Of a DNA stretch of 64,000 nt, positions 35,110 to 45,125 are shown one piece after another (positions within the stretch are counted from its first letter, which is position 1; each line of letters opens with the position of its first letter). A program made the position numbers and the translations under genes. Origin of the DNA: JACCTU01 sp963700495 (lineage in GTDB: Bacteria > Actinomycetota > Thermoleophilia > Gaiellales > Gaiellaceae); assembly GCA_963700495.1 (NCBI GenBank), contig CAVOXT010000004.1:217981-281980 (forward strand), written 5' to 3'. The notes under the pieces are model-generated. The model was given only the letters and a program-made list of their open reading frames with translations. It was not told the origin of the DNA and did no database searches.

Positions 35110-36408
35110 CAGCGCGCAGAGCCAGAACGGCGCCATCGCGGGGCTCCCGGCCGAGGTGAGGTACGACTGGCCGACAGCCAGCACGAGGCCGCAGACGACT
35201 GCGCCGGCGCACGCCGCGGCTGCACCGTCGCGGACGTCTCGCGTCCGTGCGATCACGGCCGCGAGTGCCGCGAGCAGCAGCGCGAGCCCGACGACGCCGA
35301 GTTGCAGGAGCGTCCCGAGGTAGGAGTTCTCGGGCCGCTCGGAGTAGTGGAGGTAGTAGCGGTCGACGAAGACGCGCTCTTCCGTTCCGAACCCGTAGCC
35401 GAGCAGCGGCCGGTCGAGCGCTTGGTGGAGCGTCCCCCGCCAGGCTTCGAGGCGGCCGCTCGAGGTGAAGAGCGTGCGTTTGAACGGCTCGTCGCCCACC
35501 TTCGGGAACCCGACCTCCTTCTCGAGCGGGAGCTTCGACTGCACGTCCAGCGGGCTCAGCGGCGGCGTCGGCGGGGGCACGATGTCGAACGGGATGACCG
35601 GGTTCGTCTGGGCGGGCCCGGGGACCGCGATCGCGACGACGCCCACCGCCGCCAGCGCCACTCCCGCGATCACGACCCGAACGCGCGTCCGCCGGGAAAC
35701 CGGCGTCGCCAATGCGAACACGAGGGTCCCGGCAAGCGCGCCGAGAAGCGCGCCGCGCGAGCCGGAGGCCACGAGTGAGCAGTAGAGCAGCGCGAACACG
35801 GCGATCCCGACGGCGCGCCTCGCGCGGTCGCCCGCCGCGAGGATCCCCCACACGACGGCCGGGATCACGAGCGCGATCAGCATCGCCATCGCGTTCGGGT
35901 TGCCGCCGATCCCGTTGTACCGGGCGGGTGACTGTGTCGTCGCCGGAGTAACGGCCCTGTCGTAGTCGAGCCACAGCTCGAGGACGCCGATCAGTGCGAG
36001 CAGAACCACGCCTGCGACGATGCCGAGCAGGACGACCTCGACGAGCTTCGGGCGGACCGCTGCGACCACGGCCAGGGCAGTTCCGACGGCGAAGACCGCC
36101 GCGACGCTGCCGAACCTCCCAACGGTCAGAGCGAAGTCGGTCGACCAGGCCGCGGAGAGCAGCGCCAGCCCGAGGAAGCCGCCGAAGAGCAACGTCACGC
36201 TCGCACCGAGCCGGCCCCGGCGGGAAACGAGAGCGAGCAGGAGCGCAACCGCGAGCAACTCCACGAGCGCGGCCCAGCGAATCGCCCGTCCGCCGGGGCT
36301 GTTCCAGGGGTAGGTGTTGCCAGCTGCGAGCCCGAGGAAGAGGACGAACGCAACCGTGAGCGCCTGCACCGCACCTTCGAGCTGCACGGGCAGCCGCCCG
36401 CGGTTCAC
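34927..36408 (-). CDS. O-antigen ligase/polymerase-like membrane protein (Wzy/WaaL type), copy 1
   Basis: Up to 493 residues from a GTG at 36408 (GTGA overlap). About ten helices. The large outer loop with TSSGRLEAWRGTLHQALDRP, LLGYGFGTEERVF and SERPENSYLGTLLQLG is the hallmark of the O-antigen ligase family. It would polymerise repeat units or ligate them to an acceptor. The open frame runs 183 bp into the 3' end of the convergent gene, with a charged tail that looks like antisense coding sequence. The natural end is likely near 35100 and a base error may hide it. Confidence 0.8.
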   Translation of the reverse strand: MNRGRLPVQLEGAVQALTVAFVLFLGLAAGNTYPWNSPGGRAIRWAALVELLAVALLLALVSRRGRLGASVTLLFGGFLGLALLSAAWSTDFALTVGRFGSVAAVFAVGTALAVVAAVRPKLVEVVLLGIVAGVVLLALIGVLELWLDYDRAVTPATTQSPARYNGIGGNPNAMAMLIALVIPAVVWGILAAGDRARRAVGIAVFALLYCSLVASGSRGALLGALAGTLVFALATPVSRRTRVRVVIAGVALAAVGVVAIAVPGPAQTNPVIPFDIVPPPTPPLSPLDVQSKLPLEKEVGFPKVGDEPFKRTLFTSSGRLEAWRGTLHQALDRPLLGYGFGTEERVFVDRYYLHYSERPENSYLGTLLQLGVVGLALLLAALAAVIARTRDVRDGAAAACAGAVVCGLVLAVGQSYLTSAGSPAMAPFWLCALLLVGATERCAAEGLDEREGGEREVEPAERDSEPRLDVVRGEHERVHRQEHDDAAGRAATP

Positions 36409-36833
36409 GAGTCGGCTCGGTCTGCGTCGCGCTCGAAGATGCCCTTGCACACCGGGCACATGCGCACGATCAGCCGCTCGACCTCGGCTCGGTCGACGCG
36501 CACCGTCGCGAGCTCGGGATCCTCGCGCAGGCTCCAGAACTCCGTCTCGCCCGAGCGGCGGTCGATCGCCTCGATGACGCGGCCGGCGCGGTCGACGCAG
36601 AGCTCGAGCGCGAACCGGTTGCTCCCGCGCGCGTACGTGAGGCACTGGAAGCGCGCAAGGAAGCGGAAACCCGACAGCGACGGGTTGTCGAGCTTCCCGA
36701 CGTCGTCGCGCACCTGCGCGATGCCCGCGTTCTGCCTGTCGGCGTGGTGCGAGCGCTCGAGCCGCCCGATCCCGACGAGCACGAGCGCGCCGACGAGCCC
36801 CGCGGCGAGCGCGATCGTCCAGCGCCGGCTCAC
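36405..36833 (-). CDS. Small membrane-anchored protein of unknown function
   Basis: 142 residues from a GTG at 36833. One N-terminal helix (WTIALAAGLVGALVLVGIG) and a soluble domain of about 115 residues with predicted strands (FALELCVDRAGRVIEAIDRR) and a late IVRMCPVCKGIFERD with a CxxC pair; further Cys occur in RFQCLTY and LELCVD. I recognise no family. It is locked between a GT4 and a Wzy-like gene by GTGA overlaps on both sides, so it is very likely expressed with them and may assist polymerisation or assembly. Confidence 0.7.
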   Translation of the reverse strand: MSRRWTIALAAGLVGALVLVGIGRLERSHHADRQNAGIAQVRDDVGKLDNPSLSGFRFLARFQCLTYARGSNRFALELCVDRAGRVIEAIDRRSGETEFWSLREDPELATVRVDRAEVERLIVRMCPVCKGIFERDADRADS

Positions 36834-38067
36834 CTGGGCCTCCCGTTCGTGAGCTCGCGTAGAAGCGTCCGGTAGCGCTCGATCGCGATCGTGCGGTCGC
36901 CCTCGCCGACGACCCACTCGCGCCCGCGGCGCCCCATCTCTTCGAGGTCGAGCTCACCGTCGTACGCGCGCGCGGATCGCACGCGCCAGCAGCTCGGGCC
37001 GCCCGGCCGGAACGACGACGCCCGCGCCCACCTCCTCGATCACCTGCGCGGTCTCGCTGTCCGGCTCCGCAGCGGCGAGCACGGGCCGGCCCACAGCGAG
37101 CACGCCGTAGAGGCGGCTCGGCACGACGTAACCCGAGAGCCCCCGTGCGAGCCCGACGACGTGGACGTCGGCGGCGGAGAGGGAATCGGCGAGCAACTCG
37201 CGCGGCTGGTAGCCCATGAACATCACCTGCTCGACCTCGAGCAGCTTCGCGAGCCTCTTCAGCTCGTCGCGGCGGGCTCCTCCGCCGATCGAGGACGATC
37301 CGGAGGTTCTCGAGGTCGCGCAAGAACGTCGCGGCGCGGATGAGCTTGTCGATGTCCTGCGCGTGGCCGATGTTGCCGGAGTGCATGACGACGAACTTGT
37401 CGACGAGGCCGTGCTCACGGGCCCACGGGTTGTCACGCGGCTGCGGCCGGAGGTCCGACGTGTCGGTCCAGTTCGGGATCACGACGATCCGGTCGCGGTC
37501 CGCGCCCTTCTCCACGAGACGCTCGCGCATCGTGTCGCCGATCGCGACGACCCGGTCAGCGCGCTTGAGGTACGTCCGCGTGGCGAGCCTGAGCAGTTCG
37601 ACGAGCGCCGGGTTGTCGAGCCGCTTCAACGCAACGGCGACCTCCGGGAAGACGTCCTGGCTGACGACGACGAGCGGCGCATCGAACCGGCGCGCGAGCA
37701 CGAGTGCGAGGTCGGCGATCACCGGCGGGTCGGTCATGCAGAGGACGACGTCGGGCCGCTCCACCTTCAACCCCTCCCACAGCGAGAGGCCGAGGTACGT
37801 GAGGTAGTTGGCCGCGCGGAGCGAGAGCTTGCTCCGGTCGTACGCGGTCGAGCCGACGCGGACGATGTCGACGCCGCCCTTCTCGCCGCGGCCGGGCGAC
37901 TCTGCGCCGGCGACCATGCCCGTGACGACGGTGATGTCGAACTCCTCCGCGAGCGCCTCGCAGAGCTCCGCGAGCAGGTGCGCGGTCGCCTCGACGCCGG
38001 GCCAGTAGTACTGGTTGAGCACGAGGACGCGCGGCCGCGCGCCCACCTCAGCTTTGTCTTGCGGCAT
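36830..38067 (-). CDS. Family 4 glycosyltransferase (WbuB/WcaI-like), two frameshifts
   Basis: About 411 residues. The start is either the ATG at 38067 or a GTG at 38046; both are close to the upstream stop. VLVLNQYYWPGVEATAHLLA, VVLCMTDPPVIADLALVLAR and VVSQDVFPEVAVALKRLDNP are typical of WbuB-like GT4s. After a shift near 37290 it continues IGGGARRDELKRLAKLLEVE and VVPSRLYGVLAVGRPVLAA. After another near 36962 (in a CGCGCG run) it ends DLEEMGRRGREWVVGEGDR and stops at 36830. It transfers a sugar from a nucleotide donor to a lipid-linked intermediate in the cytoplasm. Confidence 0.78.
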
Positions 38068-39425
38068 CTGGTCGAGGGCGGAGGGCGACGAGGAGAAACG
38101 CGCAGATCCAGAGCGCAGCGGTGGCGTTGTTCCCCGCGGCATAGAGATACGACTGGAACGCGCCGAGCACGAGTCCTGCGACGAGCACGCCGACGCAGGC
38201 AGCCGTGAGGCCGCGAACGCGCGGGTCCGACGAGCCGGGCACGCACGGCCGGCACGAGCAGGGCAGCCGCCATCGCGAGGAAGAGGACCAGGCCGATCGC
38301 GCCGAGCTCGAGGGCGAGGCCGACGTACGAGTTCTCGGGCACCCCCGAGTTGAAGCCGACGAAGCGGTCGACGAAGACTTTCTCCTCGGTGCCGAAGCCG
38401 AAGCCCAGGAGGGGCCTGTCGGCGGCCTGCCGAAGCGCGCCGGTCCAGGCCTCGGTTCGCCCGCTCGAGCTCGTCAGCGTCCGTCCCGGGTCGTCGACGC
38501 CCACGCCCGGCGGGGGATGCCCGACGTCGTCCTGCAGGCGGAGGACGAGGCCCGCGTCGGCGTACGGTGCAACCGCCTTGACCGGAGGCGGGTTGGGGTC
38601 AGCCGCAACCTCGGGAGCCGCCACGTTGGGATTCGGGTTGGGGATGTGCGACGCGACGACGCTCACCGCGAAGAGCGCGCCGACCACTCCCACGCCTGCG
38701 AGCGCGCGGCGCACGCTCTGCTCGCGAAAGGCCGCCCAGGCCGCGAGCCCCGCGCAGCCTGCGACGAGTGCTCCGCGCGAGCCGGAGGCGACGATCGACG
38801 CGAGCAGCCCGACCGCGACGATCCAGCCGAGCGAACGGCGGAGCTTCGTGCCGGCGTCCAGCGCCACGTGGGCGGCGGCCGGCAGCGCGACGGCCAGGAG
38901 CATCGTCGCCGTGTTCGGCCCTCCGCCGAGTCCCTGGTACCGCGCAGGAAGGATCGCGGTTGCCGCCTGGACGGCACGGTCGTGGCGGAACAGCAGCACG
39001 AGCAGCCCGCCGGCAGCGACCAGCGCCGCGCCGGCCACGACTGCGTCGAGGACGCGCTCCGCCGCGGCAGGACGTCCGCTCGTCGCCCACGCGAGCGCCG
39101 CCGCCGCGAGGAGGACCACGCCGAACGCGGCGGCGCGTGCGACGGTCTCCCGTGGGGCGGCCGACCAGCTGATCGAGACGGCCGCGAGCGCGAGAAACAC
39201 CCCTGCGAGGGCGAACGCCGCGACGGCGACCCGCGCTCCGCGCTGCTGCCACGCCCACGCAAGCGCAAGCACGAGCAGCACGAGCAGCGCGACCCAGCGC
39301 AGGCGCCGAGCCCAGGGGATCCACGACTCGATCGACCCCGAGGCGAGGACGAAGAAGACGATCGTCGCTGCAATGACAGGCTGTACCCAGCGCTCGATCG
39401 ACCACGGGCGGGCCGCGACCGGCAC
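38048..39425 (-). CDS. O-antigen ligase/polymerase-like membrane protein, copy 2, one frameshift
   Basis: About 458 residues from a GTG at 39425. Ten or more helices. SSSGRTEAWTGALRQAADRP, LLGFGFGTEEKVF and NSGVPENSYVGLALELGAIG parallel copy 1, so the two arose by duplication. Near 38243 the frame changes; the other frame supplies the last helix (LTAACVGVLVAGLVLGAF) and the YLYAAGNNATAALWICAFLL end, closing at 38048. Two polymerase/ligase-like proteins in one block suggest one makes the chain and the other attaches it, but which is which cannot be read. Confidence 0.78.
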
Positions 39426-39449
39426 GGGCGGCAAGGATACTTTCCAGAT

Positions 39450-40163
39450 GTGAACGTTCCTGAACGCATCGTTCCGGACGCGACGGAGCCCGGCATCGTC
39501 GCGCTGCACCTGAAGCGCTACGAGTTCGCCGCCCCCCACGCCCGCGGCCGCGACGTGCTGGACGCGGGGTGCGGCGTCGGCTACGGGAGCGCCTTCCTCG
39601 CCGAGTCCGCGAGGCGCGTCGTCGGGGTCGACCTCGACGGCGAGTCGATCGAGTACGCGCGCGGGCGCTACGCCGCTCCGAACCTCGAGTTCGAGGTCGG
39701 CGACATGCAGGCGCTCGGATTCGGCGACGCGTCGTTCGACCTCGTCTGCGCCTTCGAGACGATCGAGCACCTGCCGCAGCCGGAGCGCTTCGTGGCCGAG
39801 GCGCGCCGCGTGCTCCGCCCCGGCGGCGTGCTGATCGCCTCGACGCCCCGTGCGGCGTCGTCAGACGGGAGGTCGGACAACCCCTTCCACGAGCGCGAGT
39901 TCACGGCGGCGGACTTCGAGGCGCTGTTCGCGCCCGAGTTCGCATCGGTCGCGCTGCTCGGTCAGCGGCGGCTGCGGACTGCACGCCACCGGATGCTCCA
40001 GCGCCTCGACGTGCTGGGCCTGCGCAAGCGCCTGCCGTTCCTGCGCGGCCTCGGCAAGACCGTCACCGGCACGCCGGCGATGGCCGACCTCTCCAGCGCC
40101 GACGTCGAGATCGGCGCCGACCTCGACGACGCGAGCGAGCTGATCGCGGTCTGCCGCGCGTGA
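39450..40163 (+). CDS. Class I SAM-dependent methyltransferase
   Basis: 237 residues from a GTG at 39450; the ATG two bases earlier is followed directly by a stop, so GTG is the start. HARGRDVLDAGCGVGYGSAF is the SAM site, followed by VVGVDLDGESIEYAR, GDASFDLVCAFETIEHLPQ and VLRPGGVLIASTPR. The gene starts a plus-strand chain with the GT4, GT2 and GT4 that follow, each joined by short overlaps. It probably caps or decorates the glycan. Confidence 0.85.
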   Translation: MNVPERIVPDATEPGIVALHLKRYEFAAPHARGRDVLDAGCGVGYGSAFLAESARRVVGVDLDGESIEYARGRYAAPNLEFEVGDMQALGFGDASFDLVCAFETIEHLPQPERFVAEARRVLRPGGVLIASTPRAASSDGRSDNPFHEREFTAADFEALFAPEFASVALLGQRRLRTARHRMLQRLDVLGLRKRLPFLRGLGKTVTGTPAMADLSSADVEIGADLDDASELIAVCRA

Positions 40164-41250
40164 AGGTCGCGCACCTGCTCATCGGCGGCGAGGTCGCGGG
40201 CGGGCAGCTCGTCGCGCTCCAGCTCGCCGACGCGCTTCGTGCGAGCGGCGACGACGCGATCTTCCTCTCTCCCGAAGAGGGCGCGTTCACGGCACGCGCA
40301 CGCGGCGACGGCTACCGGGTGCTGCGCGCCGACGTCGGCCGGCTGCACCGCGTTTTCGGAGTGATCACGCTCGCCCGGCTGCTTCGCCGCGAGCGGATCG
40401 ACGTCCTGCACACGCACACGCTCGCGGCCGCGAACGCACTCGGCCGGCTTGCCGGCCGGCTCGCAGGCGTGCGCGTCGTCTCGCACCTGCACATCGAGAA
40501 CCACTTCCGTCCTGCGACCCGCTTCCTGCTCCGCGGTGCCGACAACGCGACCGCGCGACTGACGCACGCCCTCGTCGCAGTGTCGGAGGACACGCGCCGC
40601 GCATATGAGCGACAGGGATACCCACGCCGCATCGAGGTCGTCTACAACGGCGTCGCACTCGACGGCACACCTTCCTCGGGACTGCGCGACGAGCTCGGCG
40701 TGCCGCCCGAGGCGCCGCTCATCGGCGAGATCGGGCGGCTCTGCGACGTCAAGGGCCAGCGCGAGCTGATCGAGGCGCTCGCGCAGGTACCGGACGTGCA
40801 CGCGGTGCTCGTCGGCGCGGATCTCGAGCAGGGCGGCGCATACCAGCGAGAGCTCGAGCGCGTCGCCGAGCGGGCGGGTGTGCGCGACCGTGTCGTCTTC
40901 GCCGGACGACGCGACGACGCCGCCGGCCTCCTCGCCGAGCTGGACGTCTTCGCGCTGCCGTCGTGGACGGAGGGCCTGCCGCTTGTCGTGCTCGAGGCGA
41001 TGGCCATGCGGCGGCCGGTCGTCGCGACGCCGGTCGGGGGACGCCCGAGGTCGTCGTCGACGGCGAGACGGGCTTCCTCGTCCCGCCGCGGGACCCCGAC
41101 GCGCTGGCGGTCGCGCTGCGGCGGCTGATCGAAGACGCCGACCTGCGGCGGCAGATGGGCGAGGCCGGGTTCGAGCGCGTCCGGACGCACTTTTCCGCGG
41201 AGGCGACGACGTCGCGCATGCTCGCGATCTACGACGAGGTTCTGCGCTGA
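40160..41250 (+). CDS. Family 4 glycosyltransferase, one frameshift
   Basis: About 363 residues from a GTG at 40160 (GTGA overlap). The N-terminal domain has AHLLIGGEVAGGQLVALQLA, VLHTHTLAAANALGRLAG and VVYNGVALDGTP; the donor domain has LIGEIGRLCDVKGQRELIEA and ALPSWTEGLPLVVLEAMAM. At 41040 a G run appears one base short: adding one G restores TPVGGTPEVVVDGETGFLVP. This is a clear homopolymer-type error. The fold and EGLPLVVLEAMA motif place it among retaining GT4 enzymes of O-antigen loci. Confidence 0.85.
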
Positions 41251-42137
41251 GCGTCACCGCCGCGATCACGACGTACAACCGCGCGGCCTTCCTGCCGGGC
41301 GCGCTTGAGAGCGTGTTCGCGCAGACGCGCGCGCCGGACGAGATCCTCGTCGTCGACGACGGCTCCACCGACGAAACGCGCGAGGTACTGACGGCGTACG
41401 CCGACCGCATCCGCGTCGTGCACCAGGAGAACGGCGGGCGCTCGGCCGCGCGCAACACGGCCGTGACCGAGGCGCGCGGGCGGTTCGTCTCGTTCCTCGA
41501 CTCCGACGACCGCTGGACCCCGACAAAGCTCGAGCGAGAGCTCCCGGCGCTCGACGCCGACGACCGCGTCGGTCTCGTCCACGGCCACGTCGACCTGATC
41601 GGCCCGGACGACGAGGCGCTGCCGGAGGAGACCGCGCGCCATCACGAGCTGTTCAGCTCGGCGCACCGCAACGGCGTCACGTACGCCGGCTACGCGTTCG
41701 ACTGCCGCTGCTTCTCCTCCGCGCTGACCCTGCGCGTCGAGGCGCTCGAGGACGTCGGCCTCTACGACCCGGCCCTCCTGCTCGACGACTACGACGTCTA
41801 CCTCCGGCTCGCGCTCTCGTGGAAGATCGCCTTCCTCGAAGGGCCCGCGATGGCCCTCTACCGTCACCACCCTGGACAGATGACGACCTACGAGCTGACG
41901 ATGGGCCAGATCCAGACCGCCGAGAAGCACCTCGGGCTGATCGAGGCGCGCGAAGACGTCCCCGACCGTCAGCTCGCCAGGCGGAACTTCGAGCTGATGC
42001 TCGCGCGCTCGTGGGCGGTGCTCGAGGACCAGCGCAAGTCGCGCCGCCACCTTCTGCGCGCGCTCCGGCTCGACCCCGCCCTCCTACGCGAGCCCTGGGT
42101 GGCGCGCCGCCTCGTCGCGTCCTTCGTCAAGCGGTGA
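41247..42137 (+). CDS. Family 2 glycosyltransferase, probable CTG start
   Basis: 296 residues if translation begins at the CTG at 41247, which overlaps the GT4 stop as CTGA. No ATG, GTG or TTG is available nearby, and the GT2 fold starts at once (SVTAAITTYNRAAFLPGALE). VVDDGSTDETREVL, NGGRSAARNTAVTEARGRF and FLDSDDRWTPTKLERELPA give the donor site. LLDDYDVYLRLAL is the acceptor-side motif. The C-terminal ~80 residues are helical. A G-to-C base error at the start codon would explain the CTG equally well. Confidence 0.82.
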   Translation: MSVTAAITTYNRAAFLPGALESVFAQTRAPDEILVVDDGSTDETREVLTAYADRIRVVHQENGGRSAARNTAVTEARGRFVSFLDSDDRWTPTKLERELPALDADDRVGLVHGHVDLIGPDDEALPEETARHHELFSSAHRNGVTYAGYAFDCRCFSSALTLRVEALEDVGLYDPALLLDDYDVYLRLALSWKIAFLEGPAMALYRHHPGQMTTYELTMGQIQTAEKHLGLIEAREDVPDRQLARRNFELMLARSWAVLEDQRKSRRHLLRALRLDPALLREPWVARRLVASFVKR

Positions 42138-43214
42138 GGCTCGCACTCCTCACGGAGATCCCCGCTCCGTACCGGATCCCGCTCTTCAACGCGCTCGCGA
42201 GCCGGGTCGACCTGCGCGTGCTCTTCCTCGCGCAGCAGGATCCCGCGCCGCGCGTTCTACGAGCTCCACCGCGACGAGTGGCGGTTCGACAGCCGCGTGC
42301 TTCGCGGGCCGCAGCTCCGTCGCGGCAGCCGTTGGGTCGTGCTCAACCGCGGCGTGCTGCGCGAGCTGCGCCGCTTCCGGCCGGACGCGGTCGCGGTCGG
42401 CGGCTGGAACCAGCCCGCCTTCTGGCTGGCGCTCGCGTACTGCCGTCTGCGCCGCGTGCCCCTGCTCGTGTGGATCGAGTCCACGGCGCGCGACGCGCGC
42501 TCCGAGTCGCGGATCCTCGCCCGGGCGCGCGACCTGATGGTCCGCGGAGCGGCCGGCGCGTACGTGCCCGGCAGCGCCTCGGCGGAGTACGCGCGCAGCC
42601 TCGGCGTCGAACTCGTCGAGATCGCGCCGAACGCGATCGACGGGTCGGTGTTCGAGCGCGCGGCCGTGGACCGCAGCGGGCGCCCGGGCTTCAGCGTCCT
42701 CTACGCCGGCCGGCTCGACCCGGAGAAGGGGCTCGACACGCTGATCGCGGCGTTCGGCGACGTTCCCGGCGAGCTCGTCCTGATCGGCTCGGGCACCGAT
42801 GAGGCGCGCCTGCGCCGGCTCGCCTCCGACCGCGTGCGGTTCGAGCCGCCGCGGACCCGCGACGACCTCGTCGACGCCTACGCCGAAGCCGACGTCTTCG
42901 TGCTGCCGTCTCGCTCGGAGCCCTGGGGGATGGTGCTGAACGAGGCGGCGGCCGCCGGGCTCCCACTCGTCGCGAGCGAGGAGTCGGGCGCCGCGCACGA
43001 CCTCGTCGAGGAGGGCGGCAACGGGTTCCGCTTCGCGGCCGGCGACGTCGACGCGCTGCGCTCGGCGCTGCGACGACTCGCGGACGACCCCGACCTCCGC
43101 GCGCGGTTCGGCGCGCGCTCGCGCGAGCTCGCGCAGGGCTTCACGCCGGAGGCGTGGGCGGCGGGAGTCGCTAGCGCAGCCGGTCGTGCACGGCGACGAA
43201 CTGGTCGTCGCTGA
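42134..43214 (+). CDS. Family 4 glycosyltransferase, one frameshift
   Basis: About 359 residues from a GTG at 42134 (GTGA overlap). LALLTEIPAPYRIPLFNALA and LRVLFLAQQDP begin it. After an apparent extra C near 42250 it reads AFYELHRDEWRFDSRVL, then VLYAGRLDPEKGLDTLIAAF, VFVLPSRSEPWGMVLNEAAA and LVASEESGAAHDLVEEGGNG. The EPWGMVLNEA motif holds the GT4 catalytic Glu. The 3' end overlaps the convergent oxygenase gene by 44 bp. Confidence 0.83.
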
Positions 43215-44019
43215 GCGCCGCGTCGTCGGCGCCGGTCAGCTCGACGACGCGCGGCACCATCGGCGTGCCCGACACGTAGTGCGCGACCATCAGCATGCGC
43301 TCGCCGCTCTCGGGCTTGAGCTGCTTGTGGTAGCCGCACGTGTCGGCGAAGACGACGGTTGCGGGCGGCCCCTCGCAGAGGACCCACTCGGATTCCGGCA
43401 CGACCGCGCGCATCTGGTCGTCGGTCGAGCGCGCCTGCTCGTCGCGCTGCGGGAGCTCGCGCCGCGACCCGACCGGATGTGTGCCCCGCGCGTAGCAGAG
43501 CGGTCCCGCAGGTGCGCGAACGTCGGTGAAGTAGACGAACATCTTCAGGTTCATGATGTCGTCGCCGTCGCGGTGCCAGAGCTGCGTCTGGATCGCAGGA
43601 CCCTCGGTCGGATGCGTGTGCCAGACGTCGAGCGCGCGCAGCGTCGAGCGCATGTTCAGGTAGCCGTTTACGACGGCGAGAGGACGCGGGTGGAGCGCGA
43701 TCCGGGCGAACGGATGCTGGACGTCGTACGAGGCATCGCCGAGCTTCGTCAGGAAGGTCGCCTTGCTCCCGCTCTGCGCGTCGCCGCCGTCCTGCGGCCG
43801 TGCGTCGTAGCGGCGACGCGCCTCGGCCGCCGCGTCGTCGTACAGGCCGGTCTCGCCGAAGACGGTCGAGAAGTCCGTGATCGCCACACCTTCGCGCCGG
43901 AGCCGTGCGACGAGGTCGACGAGCTCGGGCGGCACGCTCCCCCCGCCCGATCGGTCGCGATTGCGGAGCCGCCAGCGCGTGTGCGCGAGCCGGTCGTTGA
44001 GCCGGGTCTTGACGGCCAT
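43171..44019 (-). CDS. Phytanoyl-CoA dioxygenase-like Fe(II)/2-oxoglutarate enzyme
   Basis: 282 residues from the ATG at 44019, preferred over a start 51 bp upstream that would lie in the divergent promoter gap. The metal site is IQTQLWHRDGDDIMNLKM (His-x-Asp) with a distal His in FADTCGYHKQLKPESGERML, where Arg would bind 2-oxoglutarate. PhyH-type enzymes hydroxylate or otherwise oxidise small molecules. Here the target could be a sugar, a lipid carrier or a methyl group in the glycan; nothing fixes it. It is transcribed opposite to all neighbours, alone. Confidence 0.75.
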   Translation of the reverse strand: MAVKTRLNDRLAHTRWRLRNRDRSGGGSVPPELVDLVARLRREGVAITDFSTVFGETGLYDDAAAEARRRYDARPQDGGDAQSGSKATFLTKLGDASYDVQHPFARIALHPRPLAVVNGYLNMRSTLRALDVWHTHPTEGPAIQTQLWHRDGDDIMNLKMFVYFTDVRAPAGPLCYARGTHPVGSRRELPQRDEQARSTDDQMRAVVPESEWVLCEGPPATVVFADTCGYHKQLKPESGERMLMVAHYVSGTPMVPRVVELTGADDAALSDDQFVAVHDRLR

Positions 44020-44051
44020 CGGGCGCACCCTACCCGGTACGCTCACGGCCC

Positions 44052-45125
44052 GTGGCAGCCAAAACCGCACTCGTCACGGGCTCCAGCGGGCTCATCGGCT
44101 CCGAGTGCGTCGCGTTCCTGGACGCCCGCGGCTGGGCCGTCCACGGCGTCGACAACAACATGCGCAGCGGACTTCTTCGGCGAGCACGGCGACACGACGC
44201 TGGAACCTCGAGCGACTGCGGCGCGAGACCTCGCGCTTCGAGCACCACGACCTGGACGTCCGCGACCGCGAGGGGGTCGCTCGGCTCGTTCGCCGAGCAG
44301 CGGCCCGACCTCGTCGTCCACGCGGCCGCGCAGCCCTCGCACGACCTCGCGGCGAGCCGCCCGTTCGACGACTTCGAGGTGAACGCCGTCGGGACGCTGA
44401 ACCTGCTCGAGGCGGCGCGGCAGCACGCGCCCGAGAGCGCCGTTCGTGTTCCTCTCGACGAACAAGGTCTACGGCGACTCTCCGAACGAGCTTCCGCTCG
44501 TCGAGCTCGAGACCCGCTGGGACTACGCCGACCCCGCACAGCGCGAGGGGATCGACGAGACGTGCCGCATCGACATGACGATGCACAGCCTCTTCGGCGC
44601 ATCGAAGGTCGCCGGCCGACGTGCTCGTGCAGGAGTACGGCCGGTACTTCGGCCTGCCGACGGTGTGCTTCCGCGGCGGCTGCCTGACGGGCCCACGCCA
44701 CTCCGGCGCCGAGCTCCACGGGTTCCTCGCCTACCTCGCACGCGCGGCAGCCGAAGGGCTGCACCTATCGGATCTTCGGCTACAAGGGCAAGCAGGTCCG
44801 GGACAACATCCACTCGTACGACGTGTGCACTGCGATCCTCGCGTTCGCGGAGGAACCTCGGAGCGGCGCGGTCTACAACCTCGGCGGCGGGCGCGCGAAC
44901 AGCGTCTCGCTGCTCGAGGCCGTCGCCCGGTTCGAGGAGCTGCTCGGCACGAAGATGCAGACGGAGTACCTCGACGAGGCGAGGCGCGGCGACCACATCT
45001 GCTACATCAGCGACCTGACGCGCCTTCGCACGGACTACCCGCAGTGGGAGCTGAGCGTGTCGCTCGACGACCTGTTCGAGGAGCTCGCCGAAGCCGGTCG
45101 GCGCTTCGCCGGCGTCGCCGGATGA
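44052..45125 (+). CDS. NAD-dependent epimerase of the CDP-paratose 2-epimerase-like SDR group, six frameshifts
   Basis: About 355 residues from a GTG at 44052 after removing six single extra bases (near 44167, 44205, 44282, 44440, 44617 and 44765). The restored order is TALVTGSSGLIGSECVAFLD, VDNNMRADFFGEHGDTTWNL, VVHAAAQPSHDLA, VFLSTNKVYGDSPNELPLVE, FGASKVAADVLVQEYGRYF, GCLTGPRHSGAELHGFLAYL and IFGYKGKQVRDNIHSYDV. The STNKVYGD and GKQVRDNIHS strings recall RfbE-type 2-epimerases. The extra bases lie mostly in GC runs. The length is a multiple of three, as six insertions predict. Confidence 0.7.

Noticed and set aside
38205..39440. Long plus-strand open frame opposite the second Wzy-like gene
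   Set aside because: Highly charged shadow of a membrane-protein gene; the real methyltransferase starts at 39450.
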